Positions 37,871 to 52,032 of a stretch of DNA of 64,000 bases are shown here, piece after piece. The stretch lies in the NCBI RefSeq assembly GCF_020184175.1, contig NC_065531.1, forward strand, positions 11,739,213 through 11,803,212, read 5' to 3'. Each line of letters opens with the position of its first letter. Within the stretch, counting starts at the first letter, position 1. Origin of the DNA: Aphis gossypii. Taxonomy: Eukaryota > Arthropoda > Insecta > Hemiptera > Aphididae. The notes below the pieces were generated by a model. The model saw only the letters and a list, made by a program, of their open reading frames with translations, was not told the DNA's origin and did not search any database. A program made the translations under genes and the position numbers.

Positions 37871-40800
37871 TCAACTATTTCATTTTCCTTATTGAAATAT
37901 CTGAACGCTGAAAACGTTGTTAAGCGTTCATCTCGACCCGTATACATTTTATGCGTCGCTTTGTCGGTTAACAAAATATTATTATTATTATTATTATACT
38001 TTTATAGAGACTCGTACAACTACTGCAGTGCTGTTATAGCCCAAACGACGATAAACGAAAATGTATAATTTACTTATATTTAACAAAAGTTAAAAAAAAA
38101 AACATTTAATAGCCAAAGTTTGGAAAATGCCTACTTGAAAATATATCTTTTTATAACTCTTGCAAAGATCGCGTCGAGTAAGCAGAAATCTATCGTCAGA
38201 TATTAATGATATAATAGTGTCACATGCCACAACGCATAATTTCTTAAATGAGATTTGTATGTTCGGGTGTTTGAGTAAAATAAAATATTCTGAAATGATT
38301 TCTTATAGGCTTTCACAAAAAAATTTCAAATCCCACTTAATACAGTATCGCCAATCACCACCAACCACCCCTGAAATAAATATAAATTAAATAATATTTA
38401 AATGTACACGTTATCGTGGAACCAAATCAATATTCGTATCATAAAAGAATAAAAAAAATTTTGTCCTGATCAGATTATAGAAGATAAAATGATATATTTA
38501 TAGTATTTGCTGCTAATAGTTATTCATTGCATCGGAGGTTAACACCAGTATAATTTTTTGTGTACATGTTCATTGTTCATTGGAATTGTTAGTGATGATT
38601 ATCATATAACGTCTGACAGTGAAAAAAAAATCCAAACTAATAAAGGTGGATATTATTACGAATTTTCGTTTAATTAACTAAAAAAAAAATAATATCTGAA
38701 ACTTTACGATGAGAATTAGATAACTAGAGAAAATAAAGCTAAAAGACGATTAATTAAATCGAATAAGTAATTATTTTTAAATGGATTTTTTTTTTTTTTA
38801 AGATAACTCATTTTATTGATGAAGTACATTTAAAATACTTTATGGAAAATTTTCTATAATTTCATTATAATTACTTAGTAAAAGTGACAGTGGCTTTAAT
38901 TTTAATAGTTAAAAAATTATTTTTTATTATAAACTGTGATGAAAAGTCAGTTACTCATAAACCATAATATACATATTTTTGCTAAATACCAAGAAAGGAT
39001 ATCGTTAATTATAATTTATTCATTAAAATTAATTATTTTTAATAAAACGATTATAATGTTTAAATTAAAAACAACACTTCATACCATTACTTATCAGAAT
39101 AAAGCGAATTTTTATATAGATATGAAGTATTTAAGTATATACTATTTTTTGTTTAATATAATATATATTTTGTATATATTGAAGATTCTTTATGATACCA
39201 AATTTTTTATTCTTTTGTATGAATAGAATTATTCGCAAGTTATATTCATATGTATAAATAAATTATATTTTTATTTATATTTTTTTCGTCGTTAAAAATT
39301 ATAAAATTTACATTTAATATTTTTGTTTGACAAAAGATCTTCACTAAGTATAAAATCAAACAATTAAATAAGAACTTTTAGAACTCGGTGTAATAATATT
39401 TTATTGAGTGTTACCAACGGAATATATTATATTCTTTAGAATCATTATTGAACCTTTGATATTGTGCTATCATTATAAACTAACTTTCTTTCTTTTTAAA
39501 TTACTTATCAATGGTTGTTGCATAGTGTATTTATTGTGGAAAGTATCGCGGTAAACTTGAAAGAATTTTATAGAAGTTGGGTGTGACCCCAAAGTATACT
39601 TTTACTGTCCCTGCAATACTTTTTGTCTCGAGGGAATAACGAAAATAACTTTGAATCGTCAATAACTACATTACTGATTTTTTTCTTCAGTCTTTTAGTC
39701 AATAAATTATAAGAAGTAACATCCTTAACGTTGAACTGATGAGATAAATTCTGTACATTTAAACTACCTATTACAAAAAAATAATATTTTCCGAAGTTAT
39801 TTTAACTTCATTACACATTTCATGTTATATTGATTATTTAATTTACACTAAATCAGTATTTATTTAACATATATTCAGTCTTTGTACATACTATTTAATT
39901 TAAAACCATCATAAATTTATTTTGCTCGCGTAATATATTACAATATTAGATAGTACTTAGTAGTGAAAATTTCAATATAGTTGATGACTTTTTTTAACTA
40001 TAGTAATATGCCAAAAATATATCAACGTATTTCACGAATATTTTTCTAATCAAAATTTATATGGAATAAAACTATATGTTTCGTAAAAATATTTTATTGA
40101 CGCAATTCCATCAAACTATAATATATTACTGACTTCTGTAAACTTGCAGAGTATAAATAACAAAATAATAAAGTATTTAATAAACATTTTAATTTAAAAT
40201 TGTTATATTGATTAACATTATATACTTCATATTTATTCATATGTTTTATTTATTTATTTATTTTTTGTTGTATAATAATGTAAAATGTTGCAGTATTATT
40301 CATTATGTTATACATAAAACCTACATTATTGATTATGCGTCCGAAATAAAATTGTATTAAATATATAACATAGTAATTAGTTAAATCATCGCTTCCATTT
40401 AACGAGTACTTATACTAATTATTCATTGGGAAATTTAAAATACGAAATAGGTCAACCATCAACGCGTCGCGACCGCACATTTAAACGGGTGAAAATGTTG
40501 GCACCGAGCAGGCACTACATTTATATACGAATAGAATTTGCCATTTGGTATCTATGTAAGTAGGTATGTATTATGTAGTAGTAAATATCCGAAATAAGTT
40601 AAAACCAGAATTTACAAGTGAAAACTGGTGATAGTTAAAGGTGTTCGTAGGAACGCGTACTCGTATTTCTAGGTAATACCCTCCTAGTTTACACAACTAT
40701 TAAAGTAAAGATATTCAAACATTTTTATTTAAACTTAGTCTTTGTTAAATTTAGTTTTTACACACAATCTCGTGGTAAATACTGGTTTTGTTTTAATTTT

Positions 40801-41560
40801 TAGAAATTGAAAGTCACAATTTATAAATGTTTGTTATGTGATAAAGATATTTAGTATCGAGTTTCGACATTACAAGTTAATATTATCTTCGCTATAGCTA
40901 GATGTTGAGATTGTTGAGTGATGTTCTGTGTATGACTGCATTACGTACTTATTCACTGGTGTAAAACATTTTTCGATTTATTTATTATAATTAATCTAGT
41001 TTATCAAATACTAATTGTGATAATATTTAAAACGGAAACAACGATTTTTATCCACGATTATTGTGCCGAACATCGTAAATAAAGAGAACTCAAAGCACGC
41101 ATTAGCTTGAACTTAATTTATAAAATGAAAAACCATGCCATTTCTAAATCCACAGAACCGTTAAACGTTAATCAGGACGTAATAAATTTGTTGGCTTTGT
41201 TGCTTAAAGATAATATAGCAGGAGATTTGCTATTTATACGATTTATGAAAAATCGAGTTTGGCATTTTGATAGCATCAAAACCTTTACATGCTTAATGCG
41301 TTTTGAATAGAACCTAAAATCAGTCTTTAACAGTTATTTTTACGTATAAATTGAAGAATAATTAAATTAAATCTCAACAAAAACAAGGAGGTAGTAAAAA
41401 AATGAAGATGTGATGTTTAAATTTTCACAAACAACTTTGTTTCGTATGGAGCACGATACTTGATTACGAATCGATATTACCAACAAAATTATTGTTTTCT
41501 GAGTGATTTCAAAAATAGGTTTTTTTTGATAACGTATACTCCTATATCTCTAAAGGAAAT
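37871..41560. other. AT-rich non-coding stretch
   Basis: An ATT repeat at 37978-37996; otherwise desert. A small CpG patch lies at 40455-40530. One 67-codon plus-strand frame at 41107-41310 (includes STEPLNVNQDVINLLALLL) has ordinary amino-acid composition but no splice or domain support. Confidence 0.5.
41107..41310 (+). CDS. Doubtful plus-strand open frame
   Basis: A 67-codon frame whose middle reads SKSTEPLNVNQDVINLLALL, then KDNIAGDLLFIRFMKN. It lacks low-complexity residues, unusual for this window, and an AATCCACAG acceptor-like sequence precedes EPLNV. It ends at a normal stop. No family is recognised; it could be a small exon or chance. Confidence 0.15.
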   Translation: MNLIYKMKNHAISKSTEPLNVNQDVINLLALLLKDNIAGDLLFIRFMKNRVWHFDSIKTFTCLMRFE

Positions 41561-42340
41561 GTCACCGTATTTTGGGTGCATCGAATATTATTCGCCGCCG
41601 TTTTGTTGAAAACTAGTGGAAATTCGACCTGTTTTCGGTAACATAATAACAGCTAGCATACACAGGACGAAAATCTTCTCCACTGGGACCTTGAAGAGGT
41701 GATGGTCGTTGTACGAGCGGTGCGGGAGCGAGTAGAATCAATTTCAGCAATAATAATGCCGGAACGATACATTATTATATGCACTGCTGTTACAGGTAAA
41801 GTCACCCAGCAGGAAATACAAAACACGAACAGTTAAACACACACACACACACGACATTGCAGTACACTTTACACACGTATAACACTTCGCCAGACACCTG
41901 GGGCGTGCGAATAAGGGTCCTCGGGTCCGACACCCTCGCCACCGCCGCTGCATTCGTCGAGAAAATCAATTAGCCAACGACACTGCGACTGCTCCTCATC
42001 GACGTGTTTTACAGCGTATTATTGCCATTATTACCGCCGTCGTACGGCCCCGTCTAACGATCGTCGTAAAAATCACTGTGGATAATATTTACTGTTGTAG
42101 GAAAGACTCGCATTATTGTAGCGAGCACATCGCATGCGGGTATAGGAAATACGGTCAATGTAATTGAATAATATTATATGGTGTGGTGTGGGCAGCATCG
42201 CGTGTGCGACGTTTTGGCCGCAAAAGTCGAAAGAAAAGATATTATTATGATTAAAATGAAATGACGAGCGTAATAAAAAATAATTGCCCGATGAAACCAC
42301 ACACGTGCGTAAAAGATAGATATTAAATATTGTTGTTGTC
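41561..42340. other. CpG-containing island beside a long TG repeat
   Basis: GC-rich patches (41.64-41.75, 41.87-42.08 and 42.18-42.23 kb) with a CA run at 41837-41852. No coding signal. Confidence 0.4.
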
Positions 42341-42341
<1 letters not shown>

Positions 42342-42427
<86 letters not shown>

Positions 42428-42452
42428 TGTGTATGTATGTGTGTGTGTGTGT
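42342..42452. repeat. Long TG/CA microsatellite
   Basis: About 110 bp of TG dinucleotides with a few ATG interruptions at the right end. On the minus strand it reads as a Thr-His run in two open frames, which are artefacts of the repeat. Confidence 0.98.
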
Positions 42453-44420
42453 TACTATTTTTGAAAGCCACAAGCTAAACGGTTATTCATTATCATGTAT
42501 GTCAGGTCAGGTGTTAGGTTAGTAGGCGTGTCAATGTATAAATATGTAATGTTCATAGTTCATGTATACACCGTGACGACGTGCGTATTGGGAAGATGTT
42601 CCTTGCATTTTAAAATATTGAAAATTTAAATTAAATCTGAGAAACTCTCAAAAGAATAATCATATTTCTATTGATTTAGCAAAAAAATTATAAATGTTCA
42701 AAAAAAGTTTTAAATGTTGTGTTACACATTATATTATGTTCAAAATGATATGTATTATGTATCTATGTAGCCTATACAGTATACACCCATATTAATAGGT
42801 ATATAGGCACCTAATAACGATTAATGAATTTTATTTTAGCGATGCGACGTCAAATTGTCTTGTATAATATAAGTAGATGATTATCAAATATGACTTTATA
42901 CTAATAAAGTAATATTTTTTTTTTGTTTTCTTTCACAAATAACAAAATTCGATTGGATATAACATCTTCCAATTCAGAGTAAAATTTAATTTTTTCGACG
43001 AATTTGTGAGAGAAAAAAGTACTTATAATATTAAACGTCATCAAAAACAATAGAATATGTATTCATTTTCGTTTTACTAATCGTTTATTTTAATACAGAA
43101 TTTGAAAATTTCTCTCTACCCAGGATTTAATTTACGTCTGAACCAAATAGTTTAAAAATGAAACTTTTTAACGTAAAAACTTTTTGCGTACTATTATATA
43201 GAAACCAATCTACGACAAGATGAAAGGAAATAAAACCAAGTATAATAGTAAAGTGTATATTCATGCCATTGAAGAAAAATTTTCGTTTTAACTATAACCT
43301 CGTATCAGTTGTATCTCTATTTTTAAAACAAAAACTTTAACATTAAATAAACATATACCCCATCGCATTTTATGCACTTTGGTACAATAATGGCTTTTGT
43401 TCTCAAAACAATTTCAGATGTAACTAATTAATGAATAAAACGTAGATAATTATATACCTATACATCGTAAGTCTGAAAAACATAAGCGTTCAATAAAAAT
43501 AAAATATTTTAAAAATAATTGTTATTCGGTAAATGTTAAAATCCTCCGTTTTCGTCGATTTGTCTAAAAAAAAACTATTTTGATATTATTAGAACAGTCA
43601 ATACGTTCGAAACATTCAAGTATTTAAAAGTGGAATTATTCTATATTATGTAATAAATATATGTTAAAATATATAATAGATCGAGCATGTACTATGTACA
43701 ATATGATTAAATATGTACAATTTAAAAAGAAAAAAATGTATTCATCTAAATTGTTTTGTTTACATTGAAAAATACTTAAATAAATTCAGTACTTATACAT
43801 TTATAAAAGTATCAAATCATTTTTTAATACATGTGAGTATGTTATTTAAATATCTTGAATCATTTCCAATTTCATTATTATTATTATTATTTTGTTAGTT
43901 GTCAGTTATCATAAAGTAACTAGTTATATTAGTTTTATATTTCTCTGCACAAAATATTATATTAAATGTAAATATTATCACTTGTTACTTTAATCCTGTA
44001 CAGAATAAGTAGCTATACGGTATTAAATTATCTGAAATATTCAGTTTTAAACCACGTATTATTCAGTCGTACAGTTATAAATACATTTCGAAATACTAAA
44101 ACCAAAATTCAAATTAAAGAGTTTGTAAAACACGAGTACTACGTATATGAGTTTTTAATTATTTATTTCTGAATAGGTCTTTTATGGCATGTATATAATA
44201 TTATATACTTGGTTTATTGTATATTGCTGTAGTTGTGTATGTGTTTTAAACTTATAAACAATGTTTGATAAAATTTGGATGGAAATGTAATTTGTCAAAG
44301 ACTATAAACTTTTTGATGGACTCGGTGTAAAAATGTATTATTTTCTACGAGTACCTACGTATATAATATGTATTATTATATATAGCCGTACAAAAGTTGT
44401 GATACCGACTTTAATGAGAT
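42453..44420. other. AT-rich non-coding stretch
   Basis: No coding, RNA or mobile-element signal is seen apart from A/T runs and an ATT run near 43877-43891. Confidence 0.55.
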
Positions 44421-45520
44421 GGTGTTCAATATAGGTATATTATGTAAAGAGACGACGACGAGAGATCATGATGGCGGTGACTGTGGTGTATATCCACCTG
44501 ATCGTTAAGCATCCTTTATGCACAAAAGGCGGTAATAAAAAAATGGAGAAGAATTTTTTTTTTTCTCTCTGGTCGGAAAAATAATAATAATTAGGCTGAG
44601 AAAAAAAATGCACGACAACGGCACATAATATTATATAGTGTGTTTCTATTGTTTTAAGAGCAAACAACGATTCCGTATCGTTTTCGTACATCTCATCTAT
44701 TCAGAACACAATACCCCCGAACACAGATATATATATATATACATTCACTCGCCCGAAATACACGCGAGTAATCCGAAATTTGGGTCCCCTTTGCGCGTGA
44801 CGTGTCTATTGCATGTGTGTACGTACAATCCGGTAATGTGGTGTATATATATATATAACCCTTGTCCGAATTGCGGCAAAAATGGATTTTGTCTTATATT
44901 ATTATTATTATTATTATATCACCGCCGCCGCCGTAATATCTCGGCGTGGGGGTCCCAGCACCTGGGTTTCTCGGTTCCCATAATTCCACCGCCCATTACT
45001 CACACAATAAATGACAAAACTATTGTGGTAGCAACAGCGGCAGCGGCAGAGTGTGGATGGCATTTGGGGCCCGTCACCCTCCCGCTGTGCGACGACGACA
45101 TAATTAATGACAGCTTGTGGGAGTCTGACATCGCTTCTGTTTTATTATTATTATTATTTTTTTTTTTTTTTAAATACTCCTTCTCCTTCTTCGTTTTTTT
45201 TCCTTTTAATCTTTCCCTCGAATATCTCTAGTTGAGTAATTACAATATTATTACTTCAACCATTTGTGCGTTTGTGTTGTGTGTATACGTGTGCGATGCA
45301 GTCTTGAGCGAATATATAGAATATATATATATATAATTATGACCAAGTTTAACGATTAAGCTTCAACCGAGACAGCGAATAATTGCAGTTATGGCATTAT
45401 GGATTACGCATCCGACACTATAATATTATAGTCCGAGTAATCGAAACTCCCTCGAAAACGATATGTGAGGGCGGAGGATTAACAGAGAGACCTTGCAGAT
45501 GCTGCTCGTCTTGACATTCA
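44421..45520. other. CpG-containing island carrying the longest open frame of the window
   Basis: A 197-codon plus-strand frame spans 44638-45231. It crosses two TA runs (read as Tyr-Ile) and two TTA/ATT runs (read as poly-Leu), then a poly-Phe T run, so it owes its length to repeats. The middle (about 44938-45140, containing IIPPPITHTINDKTIVVATA) is non-repetitive and relatively GC-rich. At 45100-45115 ATAATTAATGACAG joins a TAATTA homeodomain core to a TGACAG word of the Meis/Homothorax type. A regulatory module is a better guess than a gene. Confidence 0.35.
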
Positions 45521-47000
45521 TTCGTCAAGTGAATAACAACAAGTTATTCTAATATTCAAAATGTTTTCGAAAGAAACTGCTTTAATCATATACGTATTTC
45601 GAGTTATTAATACATAATTTATTTCCCAGTAGGCGGAGTGCAGCATTTAAAAATATCAACGAATATAACTTTTATTTCAGGGATGAAATATAAGTGTTAG
45701 AAAATTAAATAAAACTTCTAAATCTCAATGTAGCATTCGAGTATATCTTCAAAACAATTAAGTTAAACGATGAGAATTATTGTTGAATTTATTTAAAAAC
45801 TAAAACATGTCAAATTATTTAAATGTAAATTGAACGAATTTTTGTTATTGGACTTGTCTAAAATTTAAGACGTACAACGTATATTTACCTTAAATCATGA
45901 TATTAGTTTACGGTATAAAAATAAATTATTATTCATTAATATACACGTTACAGAACTATACATATATTAAACCTAACTTTACTGTTCCTATAAGGCTTAC
46001 CCACCTGCGGATAAATAAGATTCATGCGAGCAAATTTGTTTCTTCTCGTACAATAATAATAGTAGTGGAGTATATAAGAATTATATTCCTACTAATAAAT
46101 TGAGAATCGTTTGTTTTTTCGTATAATAATCATAGGAATATTATTTTATTATTGTTATAATGGACATTCTAAAACAGTTCATAGTTAAAAATTTATGTTT
46201 TTTATTATTTAGAACGACATTTTAATTCTTTAATTTAAAAACAAATTAAAAACATCACGATCAGTTCGTTTTAATTTAATTATTTTTTGAGTTTTTTATT
46301 AGGTACAATTTAATATAAAAATCACATAATATATTATCACTTTATAAATTGAATCAAAAATATGACACTATTACAGCAAGGTCACCTCTCAAATTGTTAA
46401 TAATACCTCTCCTAAAATATTAAAAAATTACGTTTAAAATATTTATGATCAATTATTAAACATTTAATTTTAATAAAATATTTAAATGTGTTAAAAACAA
46501 ACAATTGATTTTGACACAACAGTTTTATTGTTTTACCTATTTTTATGAAATATGTACAGATGAACTAACGCAGCTTTTGGCACTTGCAATAATATGTTCC
46601 TAACAAATTCAGAACTTGCTGAATCTTGATACCCTGTTTTAATTTATGGACTAAATTATAGAAAACTTAAATTATGTGTGATAAATGATAATCAACACAA
46701 CAATGTTTATATTAAAAATGCCATAACTTATAAAACGTTCTGCATATTATCATATTGTTATCAACACATAAATACAAACATTATAAATCCTTCAACTTTT
46801 TTTTTTTATTTCAATAGGGTTCAAATGGTATATTACTGTTTTAATTTTGTTTTGATTCGTTACATATAAATACATTGTACTTAAGGACTGCAACAGTTAG
46901 ACACATTGCTTTGTTTTGTTATGCTGATAACCTAATCGCCCATGCGATGTATGGTTGACTGTTCTGACATTTCAACAGTAACTAGTCGTTGAAACAAAGG

Positions 47001-47327
47001 TCAAATCGAATATATTATTATATGGTATCCATAGTCCATGGTCACAAGGTTCGCAGCAGGTGTCACCTGGACTGTTATTACACGACCGCGGACAACCAGT
47101 AAGTCAGAGTAAATGAGATGGAAGGAGTCATGAGCGAGTGATAGTGAGGAAGAGCGCGGGCGGAGAGCACCTGCATTACCACAAGCACGTGCCATACCCA
47201 CCTGTAAATCGATTATATACGTTAACTGTTTATATTTTATTTTATCAAACCAATGGCATTGTTCGAAATCGACTATTAAATAATAATATTCTTTTGAGTT
47301 GGTATTCTCGAAAAAAATATTTTTCAT
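47001..47327 (-). CDS. Weak minus-strand open frame in an isolated GC patch
   Basis: A 108-codon minus-strand frame whose central part (VGMARACGNAGALRPRSSS, then LAHDSFHLIYSDLLVVRGRV and ITVQVTPAANLV) coincides with the only GC-rich patch in about 5 kb of desert. CAATCGATTTACAG/GTGGGT and GTCCAG/GTGACA give possible splice edges. No domain is recognised; a relic of a mobile element is as likely as an exon. Confidence 0.2.
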   Translation of the reverse strand: MKNIFFENTNSKEYYYLIVDFEQCHWFDKIKYKQLTYIIDLQVGMARACGNAGALRPRSSSLSLAHDSFHLIYSDLLVVRGRVITVQVTPAANLVTMDYGYHIIIYSI

Positions 47328-50262
47328 AGTAAATAATAATATTGTGCATTACACATAAACACATTATTAATTAACGGGAAAATACAAATAAGTTACATAA
47401 TAAATACGACGCAAATTTGAATACATTTACAGTACATTCAACTACTAAATATTTTGACTGGACATTTTCTAAGTTGTTCTAAAGCAATGACATACACACA
47501 ATCGGTATTTATTTGTACGCTAACAGTGTTATTACCTATTTAATTGGAACACAGTTGTTAGTGTAAGTATTATTTAATAATGTCTATACTGTAATATAAC
47601 CTAACGTTTGTCCATGAAATTGACGGATAGTTGACCTTCAAAACCAGAAATATAAACATCAGTCAAAGTATTACTCAAAATAATAATGCGAAAAATTATA
47701 AGATAAAAAAAATAATGTTTATTCTTGAAATCTTTTTCTTACGTAACTATTTATTTTTCATCTATTTTTGTTTATTACTTTAAAAGTTAATTTCAATCGT
47801 GTTTGTAAAATATTCAAAACTGATTTATAAACTAATTATTCGATGGACATCATTATATATAAGTATCGAATATTATAATAATTATTCATTATATAAGAAT
47901 GAGAGTATACTAAAATATTTAAGGGTTATATTATTAGTTTTATAATTTTTTATAATTATTGTTTTACCTGTTGTAATATATTGATTAGATACCCTAAATG
48001 TTATGTTATTTTTCGATTTTATATTATACAATTGTTTTAAGCATAGAAAAAATTTATATAAAAACTAAAATTTACAACATACTGGTTATTAACCAAATCC
48101 ACGATAGTTGTTTATTTGTTGTACCTAATTAAAAAATAAAATAATTCATAGACCTAAAATATTCACCGAGTATTTAATTGATTTTTTTTTAATTACATTT
48201 TTCAACTATGTATATTGTATATATACTTAAATAAATGTTCATAAGATCAAACAATACTAAAAATAATACTAATTATGAATAGTCTACATTACAATTCTCT
48301 ATACTAGCAAGTTTATTAATTTATTGATTAATAATATTTCCACTTCTTTTTCTTACGATTATTGTACTATGATTTGATTATTTTCATATTAATTAAGTGT
48401 AAAATTTTCAAAATTAAATTATTTTATTTTACGCTACTCAAAAAGTAGCTCAAGAGGTACTTCTAAATGTTTAGTATATAATCAAATAAATATTAAAAAT
48501 AAATCAAAACTTTTGAGGAATATTTTTAAATATGTTTTGAATTTGAAAAAAAGTTATAAATAAAGCTGAAACGTAAATAGGTATTGTGAAATTTTATTCA
48601 ACATATTATTATAAAATGTAATAACAAAAATTGTAAATATGTAATGGGAGTTTAAAAAATTGATTGTTGGTCCAATGAGAGTCATAATTTACTCTGTCAT
48701 GTTATTTTAAAAAATATCTTTTTCATTCATAATAATTCATTTTCGATATTTCATTTTATGTGTATTAATTATAATTTCCATTGCAAATGTCATCAAAACA
48801 CAACCAGTGTGTAGAAAAATATTCAATGAAAAAATTAAAATAAATTAACCAAACCAGACGTTCTTCTTACTTGTAAAATACTTATATAAATAATAATTTA
48901 TAAACAAAAAAGAGAAGTACATAGAAGAAAAATATATGTACTAATAAACACTAAATTAAATAAATTACACTTAGAAATAATTATAATGGTAAATTAGTAT
49001 AAGTATTTTTTTCATCAAAATATTAATAAATATTATTATTGAATTTATAATAATTAATTTTTGATTTCCATATGCAAATTCAATCTAATAAAATACTAAT
49101 AAAATATATTATTATAAAACTGGTAGAACAATAAAACAGTTTAAAATCAACAAAATTAAACTATGACTTTGAACATCTTATAAACTTTTAACTATAAAAT
49201 TATTTGAAAAATGTGACGAATTTTGTTAAAAAGTTTTAACATCAAACGCTTATAAAATTTTTATAAATATTTTTTAATTGATAAAATGACAACTAAAGTA
49301 AAAATTTGAACTTAGAATACATAAAAAATAATATTGTGATAATTATTTTTAAATATTTTTTAGAAGATAACAGAAACCTTGTATTTACGAAAATTGTACA
49401 ATACATGAATCGAAAAAAACGTCAATACGTCAACAATTTAAAATAACTATACAACTTAATAGCACAAAAAGAATTCCAAAAAATGTATTGTTCATAACAT
49501 CCTAACATGATTATTTGGAGAAAAATTCAAGTTTCTAAAGGTATTAATTTTTGAGTTTCAATAAAAACATAAAATACATTCCCTAAAAAACTGCAGATTT
49601 GTCCTAGCTATTTTTAAAGGTACTGGTAACTTTTTTACTTCTTTCCCTTTAAAGTACTAATTAGATCTAATTTTCTCACAGAAATCATCTTAAAGTGGTA
49701 AAACTAATAAATACATTTATTGCTCATATCAAAATATAAAATAAATAACAGTTATAGTGGCTTAAGATATACAAAATAAAATGTTGTATTTTAAACGGTT
49801 ACCTTAATGTTAAATCGATAAATTTTATTAATATATTATAATGTAATCACTTGTTTTGAATTCAAAACAAACCTAGTCGTTACACAAACTTATAAAATTC
49901 ACAGCTCTAATTATTATGTTGATCAGTGATCAGTGCAATTTAATTTTATAGTTATACACTACCTATCTATGAAGCTAATATTATCTAAAAATTAAGATAC
50001 TCTCACCACTATCAAAAAACAAATATATACACCACTGAGTATAATATATAACCCAAATAGTACTATAAAAATTATAAAATGTAAATAGTTATAAATGTTA
50101 AAATAAATTTTAATTAGCAGTTCTCTTAGTATTAATACGGCATTTGTGTTGTGTAATATAGCCTATAGCAGTAATAAAAAATGGGTTCTAATAAGATGTT
50201 ATGGGACTTTGTACAAATGATAAGTGACCGTCAATGTGTTAAAATATTATTATACTATTATA

Positions 50263-50352
50263 CGTTACTTACCTTTTGTACATGTGGCATAGTTTGAAAA
50301 AATGATGGGTTGTGTTTTTAAAACTGCATATATTTGTGACCAAACTTCTATG
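50263..50352 (-). CDS. Possible small minus-strand first coding exon with consensus donor
   Basis: On the minus strand a Met codon, with an in-frame TAA three codons upstream, opens a short reading MSIEVWSQIYAVLKTQPIIF, then SNYATCTK. It ends ACAAAAG followed by GTAAGTAA, a strong 5' splice site. It ends in phase 1, matching the acceptor phase of the exon at 2483-2578, so joining would keep the frame. Unspliced, it stops two codons later. It is short and in AT-rich sequence, so chance is a serious alternative. Confidence 0.2.
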
Positions 50353-51400
50353 CTCATCGTTAATTAGTTAAGAATATAATAATTTTTAAATTTATATAAT
50401 TAAAATAAAAACATTATAGAATACACTAATATTATAGTACAGATAACTGTTATAAAAATTTGTAAGTATAGTAAATTGCATATTATATAACGAATACCTA
50501 TTATATACAATTTATATTATTACATGTATATTAGAAAAGAATAAATCATTAAATTTTATCATTTTTTTAATTTTACTTTATTAATACTAACATTTGAAAA
50601 TATAAAACATATATTAACAATAACTATATGATAATTCATAAAAAAAAATCAATACAATTCATAAAGACTTATTTTGGACTACTATAGGTATAAAACAACC
50701 ACACCATTTCATTCATATATTATAATTAATTCATTAACTTGATTAAGTACCTTTCAAATTTATTCAAATTTGTATTGTGTCGTTATATAGATATATCTGT
50801 TTAATTTGACTTAGTAGTTACCTTATTATATGTGAGCAAACCAATATTTTTAAATATGTTAAATGTATGCTTACCCCCCACGGTTCCCTCTATAAATATA
50901 TCCATAAAAATTCACCCAAGGTCCCATAACCTATTTATAACTCTATTTTTAAAAATAATTTGCACATTCTAATTATTTCTCTACTAATTTAACACCTTGT
51001 ACGTGCAGTGGTACCAGATATTGGTAAAATAAATTATTCTAAAAAATTTTTTTAAAGGTGATTGAACATGATAACATAATTTTAACAAATTTCGCACTAC
51101 GTTTTATTACATGACATGAATAAAATAGAGACCTATGTAATATCATACTTATGTGTATACTTAATGTGTTTTATTTTATATGATATTTTTTAACCAACGA
51201 TAACTACTCACTATTTTTATGTATACATGTAATGATAGCATAGGTTTAGGTCACACGAATATTAGATACCTACTGTTTTACATACACATCTATAGAACCT
51301 ATATCTATTTACCTATTATAATATGTCATACACGCGCTGCACAAAGAGATAAGAGAAGAGTATTTAAATACATATATATTATACATTTAGCTTCTTTATA

Positions 51401-52032
51401 CACGGGGTTTTTCATCAAATATTCTCACCCCTTTTCTCTTTAATAATGTAGTAATTCAAAATCTGATTTTTAGAATTTTTAAGTATAGGTACTTAAAGAA
51501 CATAGTATTTTCAAATTCTTGATATTTTTGTCTTGTTTAGATACAAACTTTTATTTTTCAGATTAAAACACTTTTATTCTACTATGAATTATTTAAAGTA
51601 TACATTTTCTGAAAATCGAAATTCTAACGAGTAGTTTTTAAGTTATTTAACTTTGTGTTGTATTAAAGAAAACATGTCCATAATATTTAATTTGAAATAT
51701 GCGGGGATATGGTTATTTTAAAAATGTATTAATTATTTTTAATCTATGATATGTAAAAATTTTCCATGAATAATAAATACTAGATACAATATAACATATA
51801 TTTTATTTATTTTTTTAAATAATTTTAAGGGTTATCATTGTATAAACATTTAAACTAGTTCAAATTTTGAACTAGATATATCAAAATTTTTGAAAAATAT
51901 ATCACTTAAATAATTTATGTTACCAAAAGACATTTTAAAAAAAAGCTTTTATTACTATAAAATACTCCTTAAGTAGTAAAAATTTAAATAAATAAATAAA
52001 TGATTATAGGAAAAATGGGGAATCACTCTGTG
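51401..52032. mobile_element. Miniature Tc1/mariner-type element, copy 1
   Basis: Left end CACGGGGTTTTTCATC; the reverse complement of the right end is CACAGAGTGATTCCCC. Both ends are directly flanked by TA (51399-51400 and 52033-52034), the target duplication of Tc1/mariner elements. The 632-bp interior is AT-rich with no transposase frame, so it would be non-autonomous. An internal tract (TGATTTTTAGAATTTTTAAG near 51464) matches copy 2 at the equivalent distance from the end. The termini have diverged, so the insertion is old. Confidence 0.6.

Larger units (their letters stand above)
45521..51398. other. Long AT-rich desert
   Basis: The longest desert in the window, nearly without frames of 60 codons between 47.3 and 51.2 kb. 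It contains one GC-richer patch at 47040-47200 and the exon-like candidate at 50263-50352, both noted separately. Confidence 0.55.

Noticed and set aside
42073..42473. Minus-strand frames with a long Thr-His run
   Set aside because: Direct product of the TG/CA microsatellite at 42342-42452; both overlapping frames are open for the same reason.
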